DNA from: WTFY01 sp026713925
GTDB lineage: Bacteria > Pseudomonadota > Gammaproteobacteria > UBA4575
Length of the DNA: 64,000 nt
Assembly (NCBI GenBank): GCA_963662355.1
Contig: OY759361.1
Coordinates: forward strand, 868,001-932,000
Direction: 5' to 3'
How positions within the stretch are numbered: position 1 is the stretch's first letter; each line of letters opens with the position of its first letter. The notes beneath the pieces were generated by a model. The model was not told the origin of the DNA, did no database searches, and worked only from the letters and a program-made list of their open reading frames with translations. Positions 17,880 through 26,091 of this stretch are shown piece by piece. The position numbers and the translations under genes are program-made.

Positions 17880-20240
17880 TTACTCTTCACTCGGCTCGGC
17901 CATGCGGTAGCCGATCCCGCGCACGGTGAAGATGTAGGTTGGACTGGCTGCATCATCACCCAGTTTGCGACGCAGTTTCTTCACGAAGGCGCGTACGACC
18001 TCTGGGTCATTAGTCTCGCGCCTGCACCATACCTGATGCAGCAAGGATTCGTAGGTCATGACACGTCCTGCATTGAGGGAGAGCTTGCTGAGCAAATCGA
18101 ATTCAGTGGCCGTCAACTCCAGTGGGTGATCTGCCACGACCGCCTGGCGTTGCTCATAGTGAATCACTAAAGCCCCCATCCGGAAAGGCTCGGGCTTGTG
18201 CTGCCTGCGCAATACTGCAGAGACCCTCGCCGTGAGTTCTGTCGGCGTGAAAGGTTTGACAATGTAGTCGACGGCACCAGCCTCCAAGGCCCTGGCGATG
18301 GTCTCGTCCCGACCATATCCGGAGATGAAAATCACTGGAATATTGGCAAGCTCGGGTACAGTTTCCATCAACTCGATGCCATCTCGTCCGGGCAGCATCA
18401 GGTCCAGCAGGACTAGCTCGGGCTTCTCTATTTTTATAAGGCGGGACAGATCTTCTGAATCGCCTGTCACAAGCGGTGCGTAACCCGCCGCAGAGAGTGC
18501 GTCTCGAACATAGCGCAGTATCTGCGGGTCGTCGTCCACCACCAGGATACGTTGGGGCTGATCTTCTTCTCCCTGCAGGCGCGGACCTGTCTGGTGCCTG
18601 ACGGGTGAGACGCCACCGTCGGCCTCCTCTGCGACGGGAAGAGTAAAGGTGAAGAGAGAGCCTTGGCCCATGCCTCCACTCTCGGCTTTGATACGCCCCC
18701 CGTGCGCCTCGACCAGTCCCTTGCAGATCACCAGACCCAGGCCCGTGCCCATGACACGGCGCTCACCATCGCGACCGGCCGCATCGGCATGCTTGCGGAA
18801 CAGGTAAGGTAATTGATCGGATGGGATACCCCGGCCTTCATCTGAAACCGAAATCGCAACGTGCACACCATCGAGCTCCACACCAACCTGGACAGGTAAC
18901 GACTCAGGAGAGTGCCTGGCAGCATTCGAAAAAAGATTGTTCAGGACCTGGACGATGCGTTGCCGATCAGCCATTACACGGGGCAAGTCCAGCGGTAGGT
19001 CAATACTGATGGTGTGCTGACCTCCGCCACTCAGGAAAGTGTTCCGGGCCTGGTCAACCAGGTCCGCAACTTCCGAAGGCTCGGGTTCAACCGTCAGAGT
19101 ACCGGCCTGGATACTGCCTGCGTCCAGCAAATCACTAATCAGCCCCCGCATATGATCGGCCTGCCGGTCGATGATGTGGAAGAACTGGCGTATCTCGGCC
19201 TGAGGGAGTGGCGATCCTGCACCCAGCACAGAGGCCGTTGAGCCCTTGATGGAAGTAAGAGGTGTCCGTAACTCATGACTCACCATGCTCAAGAACTCGG
19301 CTCGCTGACATTCAAGTTCATCCAGTGGCCCCAGGTCCTGCATGGTAATGATCACCGATGTGGTCGTACCGTCCTCGGCATGGATGGGTGTGGCATTGAT
19401 CAGCGTTCTGACACTTCGCCCATCCGGGATGGAGAACACGACCTCCTCAGCGCGCACCATCTCACCGGTGCTCAATTCCCGTGCCAGCACAAACTCATCG
19501 AGGGCAATCTCGCGCCCGTCGGCACGTGTGATGGTGGTGATTTCCTGCAGCTGTTCGATGGGGCAACCCGGACTGCGCAGGCCCTCGACAATCCGTCTTG
19601 CCTCCCGATTGAACGATACGGGCTTTAAAGTTCGGGCATCGAAGACCACGACCCCGACCGGAGAAGTTTCGATCAGGGTCTCGAGGTTGGCACGCACGCG
19701 CTGTTCCTCCCGGTGTGTCCGCGCATTGGCAACAGCCGTTGCCGCCTGCGAGGCAAACAGTACGAGTACCTCTTCATCTGTGCTGGTGAACTCCTGTCCA
19801 CTCTCCTTCCCACCAAGATAAAAGTTTCCGACATGCACACCCCGGTGGCACATCGGCACGCCCTGAAACGTCTTCGGGCACACCAGGTCTGAGGGATAGC
19901 CGAGTGAACGGGCGAAGGTAGGCATATCGGAAATCCTCAGAGGTGACGCAAGATCTCGGAAGTGTTCGAACAGTCGCGGTCCGTCCGGACAGCTGACAAA
20001 CTGCTGGTGCTCTTCCGGTGTTAAACCGGAGGTGATGAAGTCCAGGACCTGTCCGTCATCGTTCATGGTCGTGATCATGCCGTAACTGGCACTGGTTAGT
20101 GCGCGGGCACTGTCGACCACCTCCTGCAGGACAGTGGTCTCGTCAAGGCTCGCACTGATGCGCAGTATGGCTGAACTCAGTCCGGATAGGCTCTCACGCA
20201 GTACCTTGATCTCTTGCTTCAGTTCATCGAGATTGTCCAC
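17880..20240 (-). CDS. One-chain two-component system: GAF-PAS-histidine kinase-receiver-winged helix
   Basis: 786 residues. Domains in order: coiled start (1-30), GAF (about 30-175, with cysteines in VSCPDG, LVCPKTF and VPMCHRG), PAS (185-300), HisKA with phospho-His 322 (SMVSHELRTPLTS), HATPase (N box NNLFSNAARHS near 434-444, DEGRGIPSDQL, GTGLGLVI near 498), receiver (563-680; Asp 569/570, phospho-acceptor Asp 613, Lys 662) and an OmpR/PhoB-type winged helix (690-780, LTATEFDLLSKLSLNAGR). There are no membrane helices, so it is a cytoplasmic sensor. Fusing the kinase to its own DNA-binding regulator is unusual. Its start is 50 bp from one arm of the long inverted repeat, which may contain its operator. 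The signal is unknown; the GAF cysteines hint at redox or a bound cofactor, but that is speculation. Confidence 0.93.
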   Translation of the reverse strand: MDNLDELKQEIKVLRESLSGLSSAILRISASLDETTVLQEVVDSARALTSASYGMITTMNDDGQVLDFITSGLTPEEHQQFVSCPDGPRLFEHFRDLASPLRISDMPTFARSLGYPSDLVCPKTFQGVPMCHRGVHVGNFYLGGKESGQEFTSTDEEVLVLFASQAATAVANARTHREEQRVRANLETLIETSPVGVVVFDARTLKPVSFNREARRIVEGLRSPGCPIEQLQEITTITRADGREIALDEFVLARELSTGEMVRAEEVVFSIPDGRSVRTLINATPIHAEDGTTTSVIITMQDLGPLDELECQRAEFLSMVSHELRTPLTSIKGSTASVLGAGSPLPQAEIRQFFHIIDRQADHMRGLISDLLDAGSIQAGTLTVEPEPSEVADLVDQARNTFLSGGGQHTISIDLPLDLPRVMADRQRIVQVLNNLFSNAARHSPESLPVQVGVELDGVHVAISVSDEGRGIPSDQLPYLFRKHADAAGRDGERRVMGTGLGLVICKGLVEAHGGRIKAESGGMGQGSLFTFTLPVAEEADGGVSPVRHQTGPRLQGEEDQPQRILVVDDDPQILRYVRDALSAAGYAPLVTGDSEDLSRLIKIEKPELVLLDLMLPGRDGIELMETVPELANIPVIFISGYGRDETIARALEAGAVDYIVKPFTPTELTARVSAVLRRQHKPEPFRMGALVIHYEQRQAVVADHPLELTATEFDLLSKLSLNAGRVMTYESLLHQVWCRRETNDPEVVRAFVKKLRRKLGDDAASPTYIFTVRGIGYRMAEPSEE

Positions 20241-20289
20241 TGCTTACCTCCATTGGATCAGGAACAGATGACAACTCAATTATCGCATG

Positions 20290-20401
20290 AGTTCATGAAA
20301 TAATCATGGTACTGCCCGTATTTATCACACTACGTTCATAAAGATTTTGCTAAAGTCGATGATCATCACCGCCTGTTCACCGTGCCTGTTTGTGGGTGCG
20401 C
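20290..20401 (-). repeat. Long inverted repeat, right arm
   Basis: Reverse-complement partner of 17240-17347, with 56 bp identical. Read on the minus strand it lies immediately upstream of the kinase/regulator start, so it probably contains that gene's promoter as well. Confidence 0.85.
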
Positions 20402-20686
20402 CATGGTACGAAGGTTAAAAAGGGAAACTATATACGGTACTAATCATGTGCATCTGGCCTGGGAGTTAACTGCCCCGGGGCAATGTCCTCCCCTTGGGGA
20501 ATTCTGGCAAAAGGCCGGGTGTACATGTTTTGAAATACCTAAAGACACACTTTAAAGCCGAGCGGTGTTGTTACCGGGCACCTAGGATTAGTTGCTACCT
20601 GGAGCAACAGGGTACTGAAATTTTGACCGGGATTTCAAATATCAGAAAAAAATTACGAAATCACAATTCTGAAACAGGTGCGAAGA
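20402..20686. other. Spacer, no supportable gene
   Basis: About 285 bp to the right of the repeat arm. A 66-codon frame exists (20494-20694) but has no good start or family features. Nothing else was recognised. Confidence 0.4.
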
Positions 20687-20914
20687 ATGCCTAGGAATCT
20701 ACAACGGTCCAATGACGGTGAGGGTAAGTCTGTCTATTTCGAAGCCGGCGCCTTCAGGGAGGAGGACGGCTCTATCCACATGGTTATTTTCGGGCTTGAA
20801 AACGGCCATGTTTCTGTCACTTCTAACGGGAAATCCACACGTGGGCATATCACCCTGTACAAACGTTTGGATGAAGCCCTGACGGAAGTTGGACTGTGCA
20901 AGGAGGAAGAATGA
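20687..20914 (+). CDS. Small hypothetical protein
   Basis: 75 residues from ATG 20687 (a GTG at 20678 would add three). The composition is that of a folded soluble protein: alternating beta strands (SVYFEAGAF, IHMVIFGLENGHVSVTS) and a helix at the end (YKRLDEALTEVGL). No family was recognised. Its last four bases ATGA overlap the start of the next gene, a sign of translational coupling, which supports both frames. Confidence 0.5.
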   Translation: MPRNLQRSNDGEGKSVYFEAGAFREEDGSIHMVIFGLENGHVSVTSNGKSTRGHITLYKRLDEALTEVGLCKEEE

Positions 20915-21123
20915 TGGGAAATCAATTTGAGCTTGCGGAAGAAACTAGTAAAGCGATCAGGAATATCATGCCTAACCCGACAATAAGCAATGACCCTGAA
21001 GCAAGCAACAAGAATTTTGCTTGTATTTTAAAAGCCCTGACCAGTATTAACCAGCGTTTGGAAATTTTGGAGTGCAACACAAGGGATTCAATCACAATTA
21101 CCTTAGCTTCAGGTTATGGGTGA
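20911..21123 (+). CDS. Small hypothetical protein, coupled to upstream gene
   Basis: 70 residues starting at tandem ATGs (20911/20914) with a perfect AGGAGG at 20901-20906 inside the previous gene. Helical, polar and unrecognised (FELAEETSKAIRNI, ILKALTSINQRLEILE). The ATGA overlap and strong ribosome site are the main evidence that it is translated. Confidence 0.5.
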   Translation: MMGNQFELAEETSKAIRNIMPNPTISNDPEASNKNFACILKALTSINQRLEILECNTRDSITITLASGYG

Positions 21124-21270
21124 ACTCCTTATGCTTGAAACCAATGACTCCCATGTTTGCGGGCTTCTCAACCGACAGGAAGCACCCGCCATCGAATCTG
21201 GTGACTAGACTCCTACGATCACCAGTAGGGTATTACCGAGCTTTAATTTGCGTGGCTTAGTAAGTGCCCG

Positions 21271-21324
21271 ACAGCCCTGAGGGAAGTGTTGCTCAATTTT
21301 GTTCTAAGACCTCAGGGCTGTTTT
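21271..21324 (+). terminator. Hairpin with T-run
   Basis: ACAGCCCTGAGG at 21271-21282 pairs perfectly with CCTCAGGGCTGT at 21310-21321 across a 27-nt loop, followed by TTT. A plausible intrinsic terminator for the two small genes upstream. Confidence 0.6.
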
Positions 21325-21347
21325 ACATTAACAACAAGAGGAAAAAT

Positions 21348-21386
21348 ATGAAGAAAATAACCCTATGCCATCTTCTGGAAAAATAA
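21348..21386 (+). CDS. Possible 12-residue leader peptide
   Basis: ATG at 21348 behind AAGAGGA encodes MKKITLCHLLEK and stops 12 bp before the start of the next gene. Its placement after a terminator-like hairpin suggests a leader or upstream frame, but no regulatory structure could be shown. Confidence 0.25.
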   Translation: MKKITLCHLLEK

Positions 21387-21398
21387 ACAAGAGGCGGT

Positions 21399-21620
21399 AT
21401 GGGCATGGCCAAAAGGTACAGCAAACGTGGTCGTGAGATATTGGACCATGTTGACCTAGACGAACGTTACCAGCCGATCCAGTTCAAGCACCAAGCCAAG
21501 AGCTTGGGGCACCAGGTGTGGACAGTTGTCTGGCAGACCACGGCGGTGATTCTCCTGTTCGTTCTGGTCGGTAGCTGTGTGGGGTACGTCGTGCACCTGT
21601 TGGCCAGCGCGATGGAATGA
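21399..21620 (+). CDS. Small membrane protein, unknown
   Basis: 73 residues: a basic N-terminus (MAKRYSKRGREILDHVD), then one hydrophobic helix (VVWQTTAVILLFVLVGSCVGYVVHLL) and a short tail. Probably a single-span inner-membrane protein with the N-terminus in the cytoplasm. An AGAGG ribosome site precedes it. No family was recognised. Confidence 0.5.
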   Translation: MGMAKRYSKRGREILDHVDLDERYQPIQFKHQAKSLGHQVWTVVWQTTAVILLFVLVGSCVGYVVHLLASAME

Positions 21621-21855
21621 CGTTTAAAGAGCCAATAACAGAGTGTTGTGCATCGGTGGAGCTTGGTATTCACCAAGACACCTGCCCTCAGTTGGTGAAG
21701 CCGGTGTACGCTTTTCAAACGGATACACTACCTCCCGTTCGACTACACGCATCGTTTGAAGCACAAGGACTGGGAGAGACAATGCTAGTGCGCGCGAAAC
21801 CACTTGTGGCGAGAGCGATCGTGGGCAGAGCGTCAGCGAGTTAAGGTAAGGAGTA

Positions 21856-22128
21856 ATGATGGTGAAAAAAATCAGTTTTATATTGTTGGTGTTGGCTGTT
21901 TTATTTTCTCTAGGTGCGCATGCCGAATCATTAAACAAGAATTTCCCTAATGAACATGAGGACGTCAGTGAGACTGAAAAGTGTCTGGCAATCGAAGCCT
22001 ACGAGCGTCGATTATGGAGAGATCTTTCCAAGCCTTCGACAGAAGCAATATGCGCGAAATGTCTTTTGCAAAAGCTGGACTTTGCCTACAAATTGGACAA
22101 GGCTCTCAAAAAATTGAGATGCAAATAA
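21856..22128 (+). CDS. Small exported protein, unknown
   Basis: 90 residues with a clear signal peptide (KKISFILLVLAVLFSLGAHA, cleavage after AHA). The mature part has cysteines in EKCLAIEA, AICAKCLLQ and LRCK, which suggests disulfides in the periplasm. Preceded by a GGTAAGGAG ribosome site. No family was recognised. Confidence 0.6.
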   Translation: MMVKKISFILLVLAVLFSLGAHAESLNKNFPNEHEDVSETEKCLAIEAYERRLWRDLSKPSTEAICAKCLLQKLDFAYKLDKALKKLRCK

Positions 22129-22300
22129 ATGGGTAATAAATAAACGCCTTGCCGGGTATATGCAAAGAAGTCGGACAGCAAATACACCCTGGAAGCGCAC
22201 TGTACTGTGACAGACACTTCGAGCATCAAGCTGTACATGGGAGCAGGAAGGAATGAAGGCGACACCGATGCCGGGGTGGCGGCACAGGTTGCTGGAAGTT

Positions 22301-22793
22301 GGTCAAGAAATTCAAACCTGAGCCTGTCCAGCCCAAGTTTCCGTTTCCTTCTCCAGTTCGCTTGAAAGCGGCCTTCGTGGCAAAAAGTAAATGACCCCGA
22401 AGAAACTGAAGTTGAAGGCATGGAAAGCTGCCCAGAAAATCCCGGAGTATTCACCCAGGACATGGCGTAGAGACGCCGCGGGTAACGACATGCGTTTTTC
22501 TGACCTTGGACTGGATACTCATTACGGCTGGTTCGTGGATGAGAATGGTCACGCGTTACACATCACCATGCATCCTGATTACCCAAGCTTCCGGGAAAGT
22601 GAAAAATAGGATTGTGCGCCGGTGAGCCTGCCATTCCCGACCGAGTGTGGTCCAGTGTGCAGCCTGTGTTTTTTATTGGCGTTGAGGGAGGAAGACTCTA
22701 ACAGGCGGTATCCTGTATTTTTGGTTGTTCGTTCTAGAAGTACTGACCTGTTGGCCCGATCCCTCGGTGACCAATTTCAAACGGATACACTGT
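22301..22793. mobile_element. 493-bp insertion of unknown type inside the broken paralogue
   Basis: Bounded by the 9-bp repeat CTGGAAGTT (22292-22300 and 22794-22802). It has no classic terminal inverted repeats. The two ends share a loosely similar segment in direct orientation (GGTCAAGAAATTCAAAC at 22301 and GGTGACCAATTTCAAAC at 22767). The right-end block TTTCAAACGGATACACT also occurs at 21713-21729. It contains a 72-codon reading frame and is too small for a transposase. Confidence 0.5.
22391..22609 (+). CDS. Small protein carried by the insertion
   Basis: 72 residues, basic at the start (TPKKLKLKAWKAAQKI). The middle (RTWRRDAAGNDMRFSDLGLD, then YGWFVDENGHALH) resembles the N-terminal part of some small HNH proteins (WRKDAYGN..Y..YG....GW.VDH), but the His-Asn-His core is not convincing. 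No good Shine-Dalgarno is present. It may be cargo or a fragment. Confidence 0.35.
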   Translation: MTPKKLKLKAWKAAQKIPEYSPRTWRRDAAGNDMRFSDLGLDTHYGWFVDENGHALHITMHPDYPSFRESEK

Positions 22794-22996
22794 CTGGAAG
22801 TTTTTGGGTGGTACGGGGTAGTATGCAGGTGTGGAAGGTAGTTGCTAATATCAGGTCGATTACCTGGAAAACGACTGGTTTACCTACACAGCGAAGCACT
22901 GTAAATCGTATAAACTCTAGGCAGATGCAGATACCGAGTCCGGCAAAGGTTCGGCTCGAAATGCCTGACCAACTGATATATTAGGAAAACTTAAAA

Positions 22997-23839
22997 ATGA
23001 AATACTGCATCGTATTTGCACTGTGTGCAGTGCTTGCAGGCTGCATGGGTGGAGGGGGGTCCAGCAGGGTTCCGGAGGTTCCTCCGCCTACTCCGGAGGA
23101 GCTTGCGATACAGGACTATGTGCGGATCGCCTCGAATGCCAATCTTCTGCTTTCTACGGACCGGATAAACTGGGTGCCGGGGCGTACCGAGCCTGAACGT
23201 GTTTCCGTGGAATGCAAGGGCCTGTACTGCTCAGTAGGCTACTCGGCTTTCTTGCGTGCCAACAAGGTGGTCAGTGTAGATGCACAGGAACTCACGGTAC
23301 TGCCGGATACCAACGGAATCAGCACAGCAGTGGAAGACTTCAGAAGCGACTTTACTGAAGCACACAACTATGGTGGCTGGATGGAATACAGTTTCTTTGC
23401 TTCGTCTGCACGAATATTCACGAGCGACGAGGACCCGGACCAGGGCGTTGTCCAGGTATTTGCTACCGTTACCGGGAATGCAGCGCTCACCAATCCCGAG
23501 GTGGAAGCCACCTGGACAGGGTTTGTATCGGCAAGGGATGACACGGCAGGCATCGATCGTGATTCGTATGTTACGGGTGATGCCAGCCTATCCGTGAGCA
23601 TCGGTCAACAGGTGCTGGCAGATGTGTACCTGACGGGCATGGCCAACGCCACCACGGGTCAGGCCTATACCGATGTGGTCTATGAGGACATGCTGGTGAC
23701 GGACGGTCAGTTCAGTCGCTACCATGCGGATGATGACAGACTGTCAGGCACATTTTATGGCCCGAACCACGAGGAAGTGGGTGGCGTATTCGAGCATCCC
23801 CAGGGGCTACTGGGTGCATACGGCGGTACGAGGCAATAA
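22997..23839 (+). CDS. Outer-membrane lipoprotein with TbpB/Lipoprotein_5-like C-terminus
   Basis: 280 residues. The N-terminal signal ends LCAVLAGC followed by a Gly-rich linker (MGGGGSS) typical of surface or outer-membrane lipoproteins. The C-terminus reads LSGTFYGPNHEEVGGVFEHP and then GAYGG, the signature of transferrin-binding-protein-B-like beta-barrel domains found in many lipoproteins. The ligand is unknown. It is the last intact gene in the tRNA-Phe island and stands alone. Confidence 0.8.
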   Translation: MKYCIVFALCAVLAGCMGGGGSSRVPEVPPPTPEELAIQDYVRIASNANLLLSTDRINWVPGRTEPERVSVECKGLYCSVGYSAFLRANKVVSVDAQELTVLPDTNGISTAVEDFRSDFTEAHNYGGWMEYSFFASSARIFTSDEDPDQGVVQVFATVTGNAALTNPEVEATWTGFVSARDDTAGIDRDSYVTGDASLSVSIGQQVLADVYLTGMANATTGQAYTDVVYEDMLVTDGQFSRYHADDDRLSGTFYGPNHEEVGGVFEHPQGLLGAYGGTRQ

Positions 23840-24701
23840 CTCTTGTCAAGTCTACTATTCCAGAATTCGGAGAGGCTTGGGGTCTGCTACGAACAAGCTC
23901 TGCCTAAGTGTCAAGGTGGTGAGTAGGGTGCACTTAACTTGTTTCAAAAACTTCAATTGCAAGCAAGCGAGCGAACTAATCCAGATTTCCAGCCATAGCC
24001 TTAGTATGAAGTTATTTGCCTAATTTGAAGACGACTTGGTAGTCTGAGTACTGAGTCTTGTTTCATGGCTGTTCAGTGAGGTGAGTAATTTCTGCTGCTC
24101 TGGCGTCAACACTAATCCACCGTGCTGTAGGACATCTACGTACCTTGTACCTCTAAGCGGTCAGTTAAGCACTCAATTCCGTCAATTGTCACAGATTTGT
24201 AATTGTGTTTGACAAATCTGCAAACAATGCTTGCACACCAATAAATCTATGGTATAGACTTATTTGGTCAACTCTACGAAATAACCCAGAGCCGGGTTAC
24301 CTGCTGAATACAATACCTGTATGGCAAGGCGAATAGGCGGTGATGATCCCTGTTTTCCCTGCTTGGGAACAGGCAGGAACTTCCACTTTTCGTAGTAGTT
24401 GACAATGGCCCGGCACCTTTGCAATAGATGAAGTGATGGATCACCGCACTGATGATACGCAATGGGCGGCCGCCTTCAATCTGCATACTGTATTGAACAT
24501 ACTGTACTCCGAGCACGTGACCTTGAAGTATTGATGTTGGCCTCGAGTACCTGTTGGAGGTTCCGCAAATGGCGTATGCCAACTTCTCGCCACCTAAGTC
24601 CTATGCCATAAGACACTTGGTGCGCATGTGAAGTGGGTAAGGGTGTGGTATAAATTATACACTCCATCAAATTATATCTAAATATCAGTAAGTTATAGTT
24701 T
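23840..24701. other. Island right end, no gene seen
   Basis: About 860 bp with no supportable gene. It contains partial copies of repeats seen at the left: GGCGAATAGGCGGTGATGATC (about 24328-24348) and AGTTGACAATGGCCCGGCACCT (about 24395-24416). These look like ends of one or more decayed elements. The last 150 bp are AT-rich and run into the tRNA-end copy. Confidence 0.5.
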
Positions 24702-24724
24702 TTCGATTTCGCCCCTGGTCACCA
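24702..24724 (+). other. Right attachment site (attR), copy of tRNA-Phe 3' end
   Basis: TTCGATTTCGCCCCTGGTC plus ACCA matches 15893-15915 at 21 of 23 positions. The matching T-loop and acceptor sequence, with no tRNA body to its left, marks an island boundary. Confidence 0.75.
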
Positions 24725-24888
24725 CAATTACTTTCTGGAATTTCCAGGAATACCTGAAATTCTGCAAACGAATTGCTCCCGTGGGAATCGCCCTTTATAA
24801 CTGTTTTACAGCCCTATACGCGTGGGTTCATTTGTACTGTTCGGAAAACGGCACGGCGGCGTATAATGCTGACTGACTGCAGTTACAG

Positions 24889-25866
24889 ATGTTTCCTAAA
24901 ATGTTGCATTTGACAATATTTCGCTTGTGCTTCCTGGTGCTTGGAATGAGCATTCTGACTGCCGCACACGCCGACTTCTACGGAGGTGCTGATATCGGCT
25001 TAGCGGATTCCCGATCACTGGCTTCCATGGTTACCGGGCGGAGCAATCCGACCCGCTGTGACGGTCTGATGTACAGCGATGCAAGCCGCCCATCTAGGGC
25101 AATTGGCAAAGATCCCGCCTGTGGGGATGTAAGTTCTAGGGAAAAGTGGAACTCCCGGTTTGATGCGGGCAGTGGATTGGCTGCAGGTCTGCATGCGGGC
25201 TATGCCCATGACCGATTCCGCTTCGAGTTGGAGTTCATGCATGTCGATCCCGGCTCTGCCAGCTACCCGATCATAACAGCCTCGACGCATCCAGGTCTCG
25301 CCAGCAAGGATCGCGAGTGGAGCGAGAGCGCACCGCCCTATGAATGGATCTCGGAATTCCGTATTCGGCAATATTTCGTCAACGTGCTCTACGGATTCGA
25401 ATCAGGGTCTAAATGGACACCTTACGTGGGACTCGGTGCAGGATGGGCGCGAGTTCGGATGCAGTACCAGCGCCAGCTTCTTCGCAAGACCGTCGACGAG
25501 GGCTATCTAAATGTGGCTCCAGACGTTCCACAGGCACAGCGTGGATATGGGTGGGATGAAGATTCATGGCTCGAATGGCGGGAAAATGCAGCAGGCACGA
25601 CAAGTTCCATGGACACCAAGCTAGCCGACACACTGTTCGGGTTCCAGCTGCTGGCAGGCCTTGACTACGAATTGACCGATCTGGCCTCCATCGGTATCAA
25701 GGCACGCTGGGCGCAGTTCGATGACTTTAGTGACCGTGCTGCATATGACCAGATTCGCAGTCACAAACCGGTGCATGCGGATGGAGTCACTCCCTTTGTG
25801 GACAGAATCGAAATGGACAACATTGAGTACTTTGCGGTAACGATAGGTTTCAAGCGCCGGTTCTAA
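24889..25866 (+). CDS. Outer-membrane beta-barrel protein
   Basis: 325 residues with a signal peptide (CFLVLGMSILTAAHA) and a mature start ADFYGGADIGLADS typical of OmpA/opacity-type eight-strand barrels. Barrel strands are seen in FRFELEFMHVD, KWTPYVGLGAGWARVRMQYQ and TLFGFQLLAGLDYEL, and the protein ends with aromatic YFAVTIGFKRRF, the C-terminal Phe needed for Bam insertion. Function is unknown. It lies just outside the tRNA-Phe island. Confidence 0.85.
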   Translation: MFPKMLHLTIFRLCFLVLGMSILTAAHADFYGGADIGLADSRSLASMVTGRSNPTRCDGLMYSDASRPSRAIGKDPACGDVSSREKWNSRFDAGSGLAAGLHAGYAHDRFRFELEFMHVDPGSASYPIITASTHPGLASKDREWSESAPPYEWISEFRIRQYFVNVLYGFESGSKWTPYVGLGAGWARVRMQYQRQLLRKTVDEGYLNVAPDVPQAQRGYGWDEDSWLEWRENAAGTTSSMDTKLADTLFGFQLLAGLDYELTDLASIGIKARWAQFDDFSDRAAYDQIRSHKPVHADGVTPFVDRIEMDNIEYFAVTIGFKRRF

Positions 25867-26028
25867 CTGTCAAGCATCCACTTTTGCATAGCGTGAATTT
25901 TCTGTGAATTGGTGTGAAAGCCAATGGCTGCAATTTGCGTGAGAGTGCGGATGCCTTGAAGAACCCCTGCTGTTCGGCCGGCTGAGACCGGGGTTTTGCA
26001 CCTTTTCGCTGAAAATATACTTGTATGT

Positions 26029-26047
26029 AATAATGATTATCATTATT
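26029..26047. promoter_or_regulatory. Fur box
   Basis: AATAATGATTATCATTATT matches the 19-bp Fur consensus (GATAATGATAATCATTATC) at 16 of 19 positions. It lies 45 bp upstream of the start of a small gene and so would repress it when iron is plentiful. Confidence 0.7.
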
Positions 26048-26091
26048 ATTCATATTAAGTTTTAATAGATTTGATGCAGGAGCTGAACACG

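Larger units (their letters stand above)
22147..22920 (+). pseudogene. Broken paralogue of the secreted protein at 38152-38658, split by a 0.5-kb insert
   Basis: Reading 22159-22300 gives YAKKSDSKYTLEAHCTVTD and LYMGAGRNEGDTDAG, almost the same as residues in the middle of the 38-kb gene. The match stops at GCTGGAAGTT (22300) and resumes at CTGGAAGTTTTTGGG (22794), then runs through VDYLENDWFTYTAKHC to a stop at 22918. The copy lacks the 5' half and has frameshifts, so it is dead. CTGGAAGTT (9 bp) stands on both sides of the insert, like a target-site duplication. Confidence 0.8.
15893..24724. mobile_element. Decayed genomic island inserted at tRNA-Phe
   Basis: The last 23 bases of tRNA-Phe recur at 24702-24724 with two C-to-T changes, giving a direct repeat about 8.8 kb apart. 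A relic of a tyrosine integrase lies 330 bp inside the left edge, and the interval holds relics, repeats and unknown small genes. This is the classic layout of an island integrated into a tRNA 3' end. No intact integrase remains, so it is probably immobile. Confidence 0.8.

Noticed and set aside
20494..20694. 66-codon plus-strand frame beside the repeat arm
   Set aside because: No good start and low-quality composition; not called as a gene.
20678..23839. Gene-cassette array (integron) made of the small genes
   Set aside because: No attC-type sites with R' and R'' cores were found and no integron integrase is present.
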